A stretch of DNA of 64,000 nt from JADJGC01 sp964576925 (lineage in GTDB: Bacteria; Zixibacteria; MSB-5A5; CAIYYT01), in the NCBI GenBank assembly GCA_964576925.1, contig CAZNWJ010000008.1, positions 99,870 through 163,869 on the forward strand, read 5' to 3'. The translations under genes were made by a program, and so were the position numbers. The notes beneath the pieces are model-generated. The model worked only from the letters and a program-made list of their open reading frames with translations, had not been told where the DNA came from and made no database searches. Within the stretch, counting starts at the first letter, position 1. Each line of letters starts with the position of its first letter. Below are positions 35,287 through 44,494 of the stretch, piece after piece.

Positions 35287-35336
35287 GAGAGTTGGCGAAA
35301 AGATTGCCGTTTCCTTTCGCCTGCAGTGAGGTCCGC

Positions 35337-36122
35337 ATGCCATTTCCAAAGACAAGCTCAATTCTAATCGCCTTGATTGCTGGTCTATCAGTTCTTGGGA
35401 TCACAACCTCCTGCTCCGATGACGAGTGCACTCTCAACTGCAATGGCGATTTGCGTTTTCCGCTCGCGCTCGGCTATAGCTGGCAGTACGATTACACTCA
35501 ACAGAAGGTGAATTTTCGCCCCGACAGCGATTCGAACACCTTTCGCCCGCTCGACTCGTTGCTGAATTGGGTCGTCACTGTGACAATCACGAACGTCGAC
35601 ACGGTCTACGAGAATATTGTGGCCTACGAATTCCACGAGGTCGTTTCCGACAGCGATTCTCTGATCTCCGAGGCTTACACCTGGTATGCCAACTATGGGG
35701 ACGGCTTCTATTCTTTCCCCGATCTCGGCTCCGGGCCGGGGCTCTCAATCTTCACGCTTAAAGCGGCCAGAACCCAGTCGCCGCATGTGCCGCGTTCTCA
35801 TAAAATCCTCGAATATCCGTTACGTGAAGGAATCCAGTGGGAGCTCACCAACGAATATGAAGATCTTGGATCGATTCTAAAGTATGTCATCGGTATCGGC
35901 GAGCAAACCGTTCCAGCCGGCACGTATGAGTGTTATGCTGTGGGCTGGATCTGGGAGACGATATCCACTGTAACGAGAACGAGCTACTACGCCGACGCCG
36001 GATTGATCCGGGTTCGGACCGAGCACAAGGATCTCGAAGAGAGTGGTTACGAGTACCACGGTCAACCCGACGGCAAGTACGACGTAATCGAGGAGTTTAG
36101 ACTAAGAAGATCGCCGTTTTGA
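35337..36122 (+). CDS. Putative lipoprotein of unknown function
   Basis: A 261-residue protein with a signal ending TTSC, a plausible lipobox, followed by an acidic Cys-rich start. The rest is beta-rich, with RFPLALGYSWQYDY near the start and TVPAGTYECYAVGWIWE in the C-terminal third. A similar VPAGT...aromatic pattern occurs in the secreted protein at 58200-58754, so the two may share a fold. ATG at 35337 follows GAGG; an upstream start would add 15 non-signal residues. Confidence 0.65.
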   Translation: MPFPKTSSILIALIAGLSVLGITTSCSDDECTLNCNGDLRFPLALGYSWQYDYTQQKVNFRPDSDSNTFRPLDSLLNWVVTVTITNVDTVYENIVAYEFHEVVSDSDSLISEAYTWYANYGDGFYSFPDLGSGPGLSIFTLKAARTQSPHVPRSHKILEYPLREGIQWELTNEYEDLGSILKYVIGIGEQTVPAGTYECYAVGWIWETISTVTRTSYYADAGLIRVRTEHKDLEESGYEYHGQPDGKYDVIEEFRLRRSPF

Positions 36123-36164
36123 GCCCCAACTTGCTGATTCTCTCCTCCTTAGCGTTAAAACTAC

Positions 36165-36193
36165 TTGCGCAATTGTCCTCATTCCCCTAAGAT
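36165..36193 (+). promoter_or_regulatory. Promoter of the barrel gene, probably leaderless
   Basis: TTGCGC (36165-36170), 17 bases, TAAGAT (36188-36193), then nine bases to the ATG at 36203. No Shine-Dalgarno sequence fits in the gap. Confidence 0.4.
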
Positions 36194-36202
36194 TGTCTTG
36201 GT

Positions 36203-37366
36203 ATGCTTAGTAACTACTCACGTAAGGTTTGGCTGGCTCTTATCCTAATCGCAGTGTTGCCTGCGGCGGCTCGCAGCGAGTTAGACTACGCGCAGTTGCG
36301 GCTCTTTGGCTACTTTCAGACTTCGTATACCACCGCCAAGGATCAGGACTCGGAAGACACCGATAAATCGTTCAGCATGCAGCAACTTAACATGTTCTTG
36401 CAGCGCGATCTTTGTAGCCGCGTGACGGCTTTCGCGAATTTCGAATTCCTGAACAATTATTCGTCCGGTCATCAGTGGGGCTCGATGGCGGTTGAAGAAG
36501 CCTGGGTGCGCTGGCACATGAATCCGCGCTTCAACCTTCGAGTAGGACTTCAAACTCCGACCTTTAACTATCTGAACGACATCAAGAATCGTACTCCGCT
36601 ACTGGCGTACGTTATTCGTCCGCTCGTCTACGAATCTTCGTTTAATGAGATCATCCGTACCGAGGAGTATCTGCCGGCGCGCGCTTATGTGCAGATCTAC
36701 GGCTATGTTCCCGCGCCTAATTCAAAAATCGAATATGCCGCTTACATCGGCAACAGCCCCAACATCAACTCCGACCCCGATCGCGGCCAGACCGGTGTCG
36801 ATACAACCTCCAGCTACTTGGTGGGCGGACGTCTCGGCCTGCGCTCCGGCGAGTTCAATCTCGGGTTTTCGGCAACTTACGACAAGTTCAACTTCTCCAA
36901 AGAAGTCGGCTCGCTGGTGGAGGATCAAACGCTCTTCGCCAGCGTACCGCGCGTGCGCGTCGGCGGCGACTTCCGCTACGCCATCGGGAAGTTTGCTCTC
37001 GAAGGCGAGTTTATCCGCGTCAATTACGACGAGAAAGACTCCGACTTCAGCGTCGATCTGCGCTTCTACTATGGCACGCTCTACTTCGAACCGGTTCCAA
37101 AGCTCAAGGTCTACGGGTCTTACTGGTACGTGAAGGAGAAATTTTTCGGTGTTGAGGAAGAAGCCGGCTTTGGCGGTGTGTTCAAGTCGTTCTTCGATGT
37201 CGACTATTTGTTCACCGCGATCGGCGGCGGCGCCTCTTATAATTTCAGCGATGACGTGGTCATCAAGCTGCAGGCCGCGCCGGTACATCAGGAAATCGAG
37301 GAGCCGGACCGCAAAGTCGAGAGCGACTTCAACTACTTGGCATTGGGATTGTCAGTAATGCTTTAA
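36203..37366 (+). CDS. Outer-membrane beta-barrel (porin-like) protein
   Basis: A 387-residue precursor with a signal peptide (to about residue 25), then a barrel opening with LRLFGYFQTSYTTAK and continuing with alternating strands (FNLRVGLQTPTFNY, ARAYVQIYGYVP, VYGSYWYVKEKFF) to the hydrophobic end LALGLSVML. It resembles a porin with no assigned substrate. It leads a tight group with the mini substrate-binding protein (4 bp later) and sensor kinase. Confidence 0.72.
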   Translation: MLSNYSRKVWLALILIAVLPAAARSELDYAQLRLFGYFQTSYTTAKDQDSEDTDKSFSMQQLNMFLQRDLCSRVTAFANFEFLNNYSSGHQWGSMAVEEAWVRWHMNPRFNLRVGLQTPTFNYLNDIKNRTPLLAYVIRPLVYESSFNEIIRTEEYLPARAYVQIYGYVPAPNSKIEYAAYIGNSPNINSDPDRGQTGVDTTSSYLVGGRLGLRSGEFNLGFSATYDKFNFSKEVGSLVEDQTLFASVPRVRVGGDFRYAIGKFALEGEFIRVNYDEKDSDFSVDLRFYYGTLYFEPVPKLKVYGSYWYVKEKFFGVEEEAGFGGVFKSFFDVDYLFTAIGGGASYNFSDDVVIKLQAAPVHQEIEEPDRKVESDFNYLALGLSVML

Positions 37367-37370
37367 AGTT

Positions 37371-37850
37371 ATGGCCAGGATTCGACAACATCAGAAACGA
37401 TTGCTGACGGCGCTGGGATTAGCGCTGCTCTTGGCGTTTGTGGTACCACGCGCATTGGCCGAAAACGTCGCCGTGATCGCCAACAAGTCTGTTCCGGTCA
37501 GCGCGGTCGACCGCGGCCAATTGCTTGATATCTACTCCGGCGATCTCAAGAACTGGAGCAACGGCCGGCCAATCGTCGTTCACGACCTTAAGTCTTCCAA
37601 TGAGACAAAGGAGACTTTCTACAAACACCTGGGCAAGACACCCTCGCGCATGAAGTCGCTCTGGCTGAAAAAACTCCTATCGGGCGAAGGCGAACCGCCG
37701 GAGAGCGTCGAATCTGAGGACGAAATGATCAAACGCGTGGCGCAGACTCCCGGTGCCATCGGCTTTGTGTCGGCCGACTCCGTCAACGACACCGTCAAGA
37801 CTCTGGCGATTATCGGCGCCGACGAAAAAAAGAAAACCGCCGAACGATGA
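37371..37850 (+). CDS. Small PstS-like periplasmic binding protein
   Basis: The 159-residue product has a signal peptide and a single lobe of the PBP-like (PstS/ABC substrate-binding) fold: SAVDRGQLLDIYSGDLKNWSNG and TPGAIGFVSADSV. It is about half the size of a normal PstS, so it may bind a ligand weakly or act only as a signalling subunit. The ATG follows the barrel stop by 4 bp with no own ribosome site, suggesting translational coupling. A sensor kinase gene follows. Confidence 0.75.
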   Translation: MARIRQHQKRLLTALGLALLLAFVVPRALAENVAVIANKSVPVSAVDRGQLLDIYSGDLKNWSNGRPIVVHDLKSSNETKETFYKHLGKTPSRMKSLWLKKLLSGEGEPPESVESEDEMIKRVAQTPGAIGFVSADSVNDTVKTLAIIGADEKKKTAER

Positions 37851-37931
37851 TCGGACGCGCGTTCACTTTCCGGGACTGTCTGAAAGCCGGGGTGAGCGCA
37901 GCCGCCGCGACTGCCCCCGGCGATTATTCCC

Positions 37932-39575
37932 ATGCGCTTTAAAGATCTCAAGATCGGAACGAAACAGGCGATTGCCTTCGGCATTATCGTCGTCATCCTC
38001 ACCGGCGCCAATGCCATCTCCCTGAAAACGCTCGCCAATCTCAGCAACGATATCGACGAAGTGACGCGCAGTTGGCTGCCGCGGGCGATCACCATTGCCG
38101 AACTGAACCTCTTGGTCACCGACCTTCGTCAAAGCCAGTTGCAGATTACACTGACGCCGGACTCCCTGACGCGCGCCGCCGAACTTCGAAAGACAGCCGA
38201 GTTGATCGACAAGATCAACGCGGCGATCGATTCCTATGACCGACTGCGGCTGGAAGCGAACCGACGCGGGCTCTATTCTGAACGCGAGCAAATCTCTTAC
38301 GACGAATTCGACAAATACTGGGGTCGCTACCTCGACCTCTCGTTCGACTTCGCCGCCGTGGTGCTCGATGGCCGCTCCGGCTTTGGCGTCTCATTGCTCA
38401 ATGGCGAAATGCGCACGGTGTTTGGTAGACTCCGAGACGCCCTGCAGGCGGTCGTGCGCATCAATACCGAGGACCCCTACGCCGCTGCCAATCGCGCAAA
38501 AAAGGCCTTTGACGGCGCCCGTCACGCCACCACGACGCTGCTTTTGCTGACGCTCGCACTCTCTGCCACTATGGTCATTGTCTTCATTCGCTTCATCACC
38601 AAGCCGGTCAAGCAGCTTTCGCGCGCCGCTGTCAAAGTCGCTGAAGGCGACCTCGACATTCAAATCGAGCGCGCCTCAGGCGACGAAATCGGCCGCCTTT
38701 CGAAATCTTTCAACCAAATGACCAGCTCGCTGCGCGAGGCCCGCCGCAAGACGGAATTGCAGGAAGAAGCGCTGCGGCGCCAGAACCTCGACCTCGAAAT
38801 GATGCTCAAGCAACTTCAAGAAACCCAGCAACAACTGGTGATGAAAGAGAAGATGGCCTCGCTCGGGCAGCTCGTTGCCGGGGTTGCGCACGAGATCAAT
38901 AACCCGGTCGGCGCCGTCAACTCCGCCGCCGACAACACGCGCCGCGCTATTGCCCTGCTGCGCGAACGCGCCGAGAAGATTCCAGAGGCTCAGATTCTGC
39001 TCGCTGACGCTATGCTGCGCAAGGCGCTCACGGCTCTCGATGAGAATACCGCAATCACGACGATGGCCAGCGAGCGCATCTCGCGCATCGTGCGCAGTCT
39101 CAAAAGTTTCGCCCGCCTTGATGAGTCTGATTTCCAGAGAGCCAACGTGCATGAGTGCATCGATACGACGCTCACGCTGCTGCACCACGAGCTGAAGAAT
39201 CGCGTTGATGTCGTGCGCGACTATGGCGAAGTCCCGGACATTCTTTGCTTCCCCAACGAACTCAACCAGGTCTTCATGAACCTCCTCGTCAATGCCAGTC
39301 AGGCCATTCCCGAGCGAGGGCAAATCAGCATCACCACATCTCGCGATGGCAATACGATCCTTATCAGAATCGCCGACAGTGGCGTCGGCATTCCCGGCGA
39401 GCACCTGGCGCGCATCTTCGATCCCGGGTTCACCACCAAGGGCGTCGGTGTCGGTACCGGGCTGGGGCTTTCGATCTCCTACAATATTGTCAAGAAGCAC
39501 GAAGGCGAAATCAGTGTCGCCAGCGAGCCCGGCAAGGGTACGACCTTCACTATCCGACTACCGATCCGCACGTAG
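37932..39575 (+). CDS. Membrane sensor histidine kinase
   Basis: A 547-residue kinase. Order: membrane helix (about 10-30), periplasmic helical sensor (30-200), second helix (202-222), HAMP (223-275), coiled coil (270-310), HisKA with H-box GVAHEINNPVGAVN (His320), and HATPase with FPNELNQVFMNLLVNASQAI (N box), IADSGVGIP (G1), and GLGLSISYNIV (G2). No response regulator gene is adjacent. It lies 81 bp after the mini binding-protein gene, which may supply the ligand signal. Confidence 0.93.
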   Translation: MRFKDLKIGTKQAIAFGIIVVILTGANAISLKTLANLSNDIDEVTRSWLPRAITIAELNLLVTDLRQSQLQITLTPDSLTRAAELRKTAELIDKINAAIDSYDRLRLEANRRGLYSEREQISYDEFDKYWGRYLDLSFDFAAVVLDGRSGFGVSLLNGEMRTVFGRLRDALQAVVRINTEDPYAAANRAKKAFDGARHATTTLLLLTLALSATMVIVFIRFITKPVKQLSRAAVKVAEGDLDIQIERASGDEIGRLSKSFNQMTSSLREARRKTELQEEALRRQNLDLEMMLKQLQETQQQLVMKEKMASLGQLVAGVAHEINNPVGAVNSAADNTRRAIALLRERAEKIPEAQILLADAMLRKALTALDENTAITTMASERISRIVRSLKSFARLDESDFQRANVHECIDTTLTLLHHELKNRVDVVRDYGEVPDILCFPNELNQVFMNLLVNASQAIPERGQISITTSRDGNTILIRIADSGVGIPGEHLARIFDPGFTTKGVGVGTGLGLSISYNIVKKHEGEISVASEPGKGTTFTIRLPIRT

Positions 39576-39637
39576 TGCCCGCGTCCTCTTGAGAATCCGC
39601 TTCTCGGTCAGCGTTGAGTTGCTCATTATACGACTGC

Positions 39638-41785
39638 ATGCGAAAGATCTTCACGGCCAAAGTCCATTGGGCGCTCGCCGCCACTTGTACAGCATTCTTT
39701 CTCTATTGCCTGACGCTCTGCCGTCAGGTCTACCCCGGCGACAACGGCGAACTGGCAACCGCTGCGGCGTTACTCGAAATCGCCCACCCTCCCGGCTATC
39801 CGCTCCTGATGTGCCTTGGTCGCATAGCCGTTTGGCTATTGGGATTCTGGTCGCCGATACTCGCACTGAACTTGGTGAACGCCGCGTTCGGCGCCGTGGC
39901 GATTGCCCTTTTGTGCCAGTGCCTGATTGCACTCGACGACGACCAACGAATCTCTTCTCGAATCACTTCGGCAGCGACTTCATTGGTCTTCGCCTTCGGC
40001 GCAACAGCTTGGTCGGCGTCCACTCACTTTGAAGTCCACGCCCTAAATCTCTTCTTGCTGACGGCACTCGCTCTTGCTGCGCTACACGCAGTGAGCGCTG
40101 CCTCGATTCGACTTTTGATCCTCGCCGATTTCCTCTTCGGGCTGAGTCTCTGCAATCACCTCTCGGCGGTGGCACTCTCTCCCCTGTTGTTAGCTGCCCA
40201 CTGGCAGTTGCGGAGCTTTCACTCGCTGCGAGCCGTTTCAATCATGCTCGCAGCGATTCTGGCGCCGTTGTGCCTCTATTTCTACTTGCCATCGCGCGCG
40301 CCCTTTGTCGAAGCACTCACGTGGTCAGGCCTCGACTCCTTCGACAAAGTCCGCGACCACGTGACTGCCGCAGCCTATCGCCAGTATCTTGACGCGCCCG
40401 CTGCTGCAGATCTTCTGCCGTTCGTTCGCCTGATCCTGTCGCGGCTTTGTCACGACGGGGTGCTCCTCGCCGCGCCTCTCGCTGCAATTGAACTGATTTC
40501 TCTCTGGAAGCGCAGGCGCTGGTTGGCAGTCGGTCTCGTCCTGTCAATCTCCGCCAACCTGGTGCTGGCGTTTGTTTACGCGGTTCCCGACATCGAACCG
40601 TATCTCCTGCCGTCACTGCTAAGCGTTACGCTCTTGATCGGACTTTTCCTGAATGCACTCATGAAACGGGCGTATCGCCTTCGAATTGCTGTACCGTCTG
40701 TCGCGCTCGCTGCGGCTGTCGCATCGTGCTTCACGAATTACTCCCGCTGCAACCTCTCCTCTCGCACTATCGCTGCGGATTACGGAGCTACCTTATTGAA
40801 TTCTGCTCCCGCCCGGTCACTGTTGCTTTGCGCTTCCGACTACACCGGCTTTCCAGCGATTTATCTGCGCTATGTTGAAGGGGTGCGTCCCGATCTCGAC
40901 GTCTTCGGCAAGCTCCCGACCGAAGCGCGCCTGCAGGAACGGCTGGAGTTTTTCGCACCGAGGTCGTTTTTCGAAATCGCCCAAGCACACGATCTCATCA
41001 CGACCCGGCTTTCGCGTCCGCTGGTGTTTACGCGCGAGCCGCTAGCCATCGTCGACGACCAATTCCTGGCTCATGATGATTTTGCCGCCGCGGGACTGCT
41101 CACGTCGAAGTCGCCCTTTGCTGTATCATCCTCGGATGGGTTGACGAACGCCCGCGAATACCTGCGCCGCGATTACTACGATTTCAAGGAAGCCGCCACC
41201 GCGATCAGCGTGATGCTGCTCGCGGCAGAACGTGAGACCGAGACGGCCCCGGAGCTTGCCGGCCGGCTTCGCAAGCGGGCGATTGAAATCGCCACAAAGC
41301 TGGACAATTTCGCGTTATCCAACGAATTGTCATCATACCTGATTCGCATTGGTGCCTTCTACGATGCGCGCAAACTGCTGGAGTATGCGCTCGCATCACC
41401 GACTCTGCGGTCAGGTCAGGCGCATCGTTTGCGCGCGCCGTTGGGAAGCGTCTCCTTCGATCTTGGTGATCTCGACCGCGCCGAAGACATTTTCAATCTC
41501 AGAATCGAAGTCGATCCTGCCGATCCGCATGCGCGATATCACCTGCTCGCCATCCGCGCTGAACGTTTGTACCCGTCCGGCTTGACCTCAGAACTGGCGT
41601 CGATCTACCGGCAGATGCTCGACATCTATCCTCATCAATACGAGATCGTATTCCGACTGGGACTGATGCAGCTGGCGCTCGGCGACAGCATCGGCGCGCA
41701 CAGGCTTTTTGAACAATGCCGTAGCGTCGGTCATCGATCCGCCGAGATCGATAGCCTTCTTGGCACGCTCACAACCGCTCCTTGA
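39638..41785 (+). CDS. DUF2723 membrane protein with C-terminal TPR-like region
   Basis: A 715-residue protein of about ten membrane segments. The loop VYPGDNGELATAAALLEIAHPPGYPLL (short form: PGDNGELATAA and HPPGYPLL) is the DUF2723 signature of GT-C-like (protein O-mannosyltransferase-like) proteins, with an acidic pair that could serve catalysis. The last 200 residues are helical repeats resembling TPR (LDRAEDIFNLRIEVDPADPHARYHL). It may transfer a sugar from a lipid carrier; substrate unknown. ATG at 39638 is chosen over a TTG eight codons upstream. Confidence 0.8.
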   Translation: MRKIFTAKVHWALAATCTAFFLYCLTLCRQVYPGDNGELATAAALLEIAHPPGYPLLMCLGRIAVWLLGFWSPILALNLVNAAFGAVAIALLCQCLIALDDDQRISSRITSAATSLVFAFGATAWSASTHFEVHALNLFLLTALALAALHAVSAASIRLLILADFLFGLSLCNHLSAVALSPLLLAAHWQLRSFHSLRAVSIMLAAILAPLCLYFYLPSRAPFVEALTWSGLDSFDKVRDHVTAAAYRQYLDAPAAADLLPFVRLILSRLCHDGVLLAAPLAAIELISLWKRRRWLAVGLVLSISANLVLAFVYAVPDIEPYLLPSLLSVTLLIGLFLNALMKRAYRLRIAVPSVALAAAVASCFTNYSRCNLSSRTIAADYGATLLNSAPARSLLLCASDYTGFPAIYLRYVEGVRPDLDVFGKLPTEARLQERLEFFAPRSFFEIAQAHDLITTRLSRPLVFTREPLAIVDDQFLAHDDFAAAGLLTSKSPFAVSSSDGLTNAREYLRRDYYDFKEAATAISVMLLAAERETETAPELAGRLRKRAIEIATKLDNFALSNELSSYLIRIGAFYDARKLLEYALASPTLRSGQAHRLRAPLGSVSFDLGDLDRAEDIFNLRIEVDPADPHARYHLLAIRAERLYPSGLTSELASIYRQMLDIYPHQYEIVFRLGLMQLALGDSIGAHRLFEQCRSVGHRSAEIDSLLGTLTTAP

Positions 41786-41909
41786 AGCACCTTCATCAAA
41801 CTTAAGAAAGGTCCGATTCGCGTGCTTCGATTTGAAACAAACGGTGGCGCCGATCAGGAATCCAGAGCGCAGTGGTGTATTGCGCCGCCAAGATGACGAA
41901 ATACTATTT

Positions 41910-42404
41910 GTGAGGATTTCTATTCGTAACCGCGCCCGCCGGCAAGTCAGCTCCGCGGCTCCCCACGCAAGCGGCTTCACCCTGATCGAACTGGTGATTA
42001 TCATCGTCGTTCTCGGAATCGTATCTACGGTGGCAATCGCCAAGTACCAGGACATGTCAACCGACGCCAAGCGAAACGCCTGCAAGGCCGCGCTCGGAGG
42101 CCTGCGGTCAGGGCTCAACACCTGGTACGCCAACCGCGCTGCAAAAACAGGCACGCCGGCTTTCCCGCCGATCGACACACTGCGCGCCGTTGGCAAGGTG
42201 ATGGATCATCGCATCCCACCCAATCCCTTTCAGCCGAATGCTCCCGACTCCATCGTGACCGGCGTTACCAAGGGCGTGGTGGTCGGAACGCGCGGCGGCT
42301 GGGCCTACAACGCATCCACCGGCGATCTTTGGGCGAATTCTAATACCGTGATCTCCGCCAGCGGTTGTGGCGGCTCGGAGACCATTGGCGAAAACAGCTG
42401 GTAA
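41910..42404 (+). CDS. Type IV pilin-like / pseudopilin protein
   Basis: A prepilin-like protein of about 164 residues. A basic leader (RNRARRQ) precedes the cleavage site G-FTLIEL, the hydrophobic N-terminal helix FTLIELVIIIVVLGIVSTVA, and a short globular domain. The Glu at position 5 of the mature helix is conserved. No other pilus gene is in the window, so it may be an orphan or a minor pilin. GTG at 41910 is the best start but has no clear ribosome site; TTG at 41880 is also possible. Confidence 0.8.
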   Translation: MRISIRNRARRQVSSAAPHASGFTLIELVIIIVVLGIVSTVAIAKYQDMSTDAKRNACKAALGGLRSGLNTWYANRAAKTGTPAFPPIDTLRAVGKVMDHRIPPNPFQPNAPDSIVTGVTKGVVVGTRGGWAYNASTGDLWANSNTVISASGCGGSETIGENSW

Positions 42405-42415
42405 CGCCCGCCCCG

Positions 42416-42802
42416 TTAACTCTTCTTCCAAAACAACGCGCAAACCGCTCCGGCAGGATCCTGAATCACGCAGTAACGCATCTCTTCCCCCATGTTTTTG
42501 GGGCCGGAGATAATCTTACCGCCTTTGTCGCGGCAGGATGCGATGCTGGCATCGAGATCCGCAACCCGGATATAGACCAGCCATTGCGAGGGCAAGCCGG
42601 CATTGCCGTCGCGGCTGTGGCAAATGCCGCAAGCTGCATCGCTGCCGCCGGGGAGCATCATGCTGTAGTCGTTATAGTCTCCCATCGAGACCGGGGCGGG
42701 TTCCCAACCGACGACGGCGGCGTAGAAATCACGGACGCGATCGGCGTCGACGACGGTTAGATCCACCCATTCGATTCTACCGTAAGGCACGATTTCCGAC
42801 AT
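42416..42802 (-). CDS. VOC (glyoxalase/bleomycin-resistance) family protein
   Basis: A 128-residue protein with the paired beta-alpha-beta-beta-beta modules of the VOC fold: RIEWVDLTVVDADRVRDFY at the start and YIRVADLDASIASCRDKGG, then QDPAGAVCALFWKK. The His normally supplying the first metal ligand in module one is Glu/Asp-like (EWVDL), so this may be a non-classical member. AAAGGAC precedes the ATG at 42802. It is convergent with the pilin gene, 11 bp apart. Confidence 0.82.
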   Translation of the reverse strand: MSEIVPYGRIEWVDLTVVDADRVRDFYAAVVGWEPAPVSMGDYNDYSMMLPGGSDAACGICHSRDGNAGLPSQWLVYIRVADLDASIASCRDKGGKIISGPKNMGEEMRYCVIQDPAGAVCALFWKKS

Positions 42803-42903
42803 ATTTTCGTCCTTTCTTTCTAGACAAGTTACATCCATGCTCCTCAATGGCAAGCGCTTCCGCCGCCGGGCTTGCCGGGGTGGGCGAAAAAAATAGAAAA
42901 AAC

Positions 42904-42934
42904 TTGAGGTTTGCGGGCGCCTTCTGCGTATACT
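42904..42934 (+). promoter_or_regulatory. Possible promoter of the RRM gene with long 5' leader
   Basis: TTGAGG (42904-42909) and TATACT (42929-42934), with a somewhat long 19-base spacer, would give a leader of about 165 bases before the ATG at 43108. The leader contains two small stem-loops, TTGCGCAATCGTGCGC-like near 43023 and GGAGTCTCC near 43081. Confidence 0.35.
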
Positions 42935-43107
42935 GGATTGAAATCATGAGCCTCCGCCATTATATCAGTTCAAGGCCAATCTGCATAAGCTTGCTTCTTG
43001 AGACAGTGTTAATCCGGAGATCGTTGCGCAATCGTGCGCTTTTACCTGCTGGAGTTCCGCACATCCTTATGGCACAAGCGGAGTCTCCGGCCAATCAGGA
43101 GTAGAGA

Positions 43108-43437
43108 ATGAACATCTACGTCGGAAATCTGTCACATCAGACATCCGAGCAAGAACTGCGGACCGCTTTCGAGGCGTTCGGCCAGGTCACCAAAGCCGCC
43201 ATTATCACCGACAAGTTCTCGGGCGAACCCCGCGGATTTGCTTTCGTGGAAATGTCGAACAAGGCAGAAGGCATTGCCGCCATCAACGGCATGAACGGCA
43301 AAGAGCTGGGCGGCCGTACGCTTAACGTCAGCGAAGCTCGTCCGCGCACCGATGGCCCGCGCATGGGTGGTGGTGGCGGCGGCGGTCGTCGCGACGGTGG
43401 CAACCGTGGCGGCGGCGGCGGACGTCGCGGCTGGTAA
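43108..43437 (+). CDS. RRM RNA-binding protein with glycine-rich tail
   Basis: A 109-residue protein with one RNA recognition motif: RNP2 is IYVGNL (3-8) and RNP1 is RGFAFVEM (42-49), with the aromatic residues needed for RNA stacking. A Gly/Arg-rich tail (about 84-107) follows. Such small proteins act as RNA chaperones, often cold-induced in cyanobacteria and other bacteria. AGGAG lies ahead of the ATG, and a strong terminator follows, so it is a single-gene unit. Confidence 0.95.
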   Translation: MNIYVGNLSHQTSEQELRTAFEAFGQVTKAAIITDKFSGEPRGFAFVEMSNKAEGIAAINGMNGKELGGRTLNVSEARPRTDGPRMGGGGGGGRRDGGNRGGGGGRRGW

Positions 43438-43487
43438 TTGGTAAGTTGATGCTACGAGTCTGACTCGTTTCAATAGACCATGACAAG

Positions 43488-43517
43488 ACCGTCGGGGTAC
43501 AACCCCGACGGTTTTTG
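43488..43517 (+). terminator. Rho-independent terminator after the RRM gene
   Basis: The ten-base perfect stem ACCGTCGGGG / CCCCGACGGT with loop TACAA is followed by TTTTG. Confidence 0.92.
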
Positions 43518-43592
43518 TTTCTCGCCGACGCTCCCCATCCCCTATCTTGCCGCCGCAATTACGAACTTCGGGATTTCGAGGAGCCCTGACAA

Positions 43593-44348
43593 ATGATCTC
43601 GCTCAAGAACAAGACCGCCATTATCACCGGCGCCTCACGCGGTATCGGGCGCGCAGCCGCCGTGATGTTCGCTCAAGCCGGCTGCAACGTGCTGATCAAC
43701 TATGTTTCCAACGAACGCGCTGCCGTTGAAACCGTCGCTGAAGCCGGACGATTCGGCACGCGGGTGCTCAGCTTTCGCGCCGATCTTTCGCGCAAAGCGG
43801 AAGCGAATCGACTGATCGACTTTGCCCTTCAGCAATTCGAGCAGGTGGATATCCTTGTCAACAACGCCGGGATCTGGAAAGAGGCGGCCATTGATAAGAT
43901 GTCTGAAACGCAGCTTGCCGAAATGATCGACGTCAATATCAAGGGCTCGTTTTATCCGACGACCGCGCTGGTGCCGCATATGAAGAACCGCAAGTCCGGC
44001 AACATCATTTTTATTGCTTCTACAGCCGGACAGCGCGGTGAAGCGCTGCATTCCCATTACGCCGCGACTAAGGGCGCCGTCATCAGCCTGACCAAGTCGC
44101 TGGCGCCGGAGCTGGCGCCCTTTAACATCCGCGTCAATTGCGTTGCCCCCGGGTGGGTCGACACCGATATGAGCCACGAAGAACTGGTTGCCCCCGACGC
44201 CGAGCGGCACTTAGGCTTGATCCCGCTGGGACGGCCCGGTACGCCCGAGGAAATCGCCGGCCCTATTCTCTTTCTTGCATCCGAATTGTCCACATTCATG
44301 ACCGGCGAAATCCTGAATGTTAACGGCGGTGCAGTTTTGTGTGGCTAA
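43593..44348 (+). CDS. SDR-family oxidoreductase, FabG-like
   Basis: The 251-residue short-chain dehydrogenase has the NAD(P) motif TGASRGIGRA (12-21), the structural NNAG (NNAGIW), the catalytic Ser region IIFIASTAGQRG and the active-site YAATK. The length and C-terminal NVNGGAVLCG fit the 3-oxoacyl-ACP reductase group, but it stands alone without fatty-acid genes, so the substrate is open. GAGGAG precedes the ATG. Confidence 0.88.
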   Translation: MISLKNKTAIITGASRGIGRAAAVMFAQAGCNVLINYVSNERAAVETVAEAGRFGTRVLSFRADLSRKAEANRLIDFALQQFEQVDILVNNAGIWKEAAIDKMSETQLAEMIDVNIKGSFYPTTALVPHMKNRKSGNIIFIASTAGQRGEALHSHYAATKGAVISLTKSLAPELAPFNIRVNCVAPGWVDTDMSHEELVAPDAERHLGLIPLGRPGTPEEIAGPILFLASELSTFMTGEILNVNGGAVLCG

Positions 44349-44445
44349 GCACGACCCATTCGTATATATTCCCCGCCATTCAATCGAATAAGGACTGCGC
44401 CCCGCGATGATTCGCCGGACGGAGTCCTGTTTGATCGACGGTAAC

Positions 44446-44473
44446 TTGATTGATGATTTGCTTGTACTATTAA
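44446..44473 (+). promoter_or_regulatory. Promoter of the pyrophosphatase gene
   Basis: TTGATT (44446-44451), 16 bases, TATTAA (44468-44473), then 21 bases to the GTG start with GAGGG between. Confidence 0.45.
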
Positions 44474-44494
44474 CTCTTAAACATTGAGGGAATT

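Noticed and set aside
37851..37931. Missing response regulator between the mini binding protein and the kinase
   Set aside because: The 81 bp gap is too short and has no coding features.
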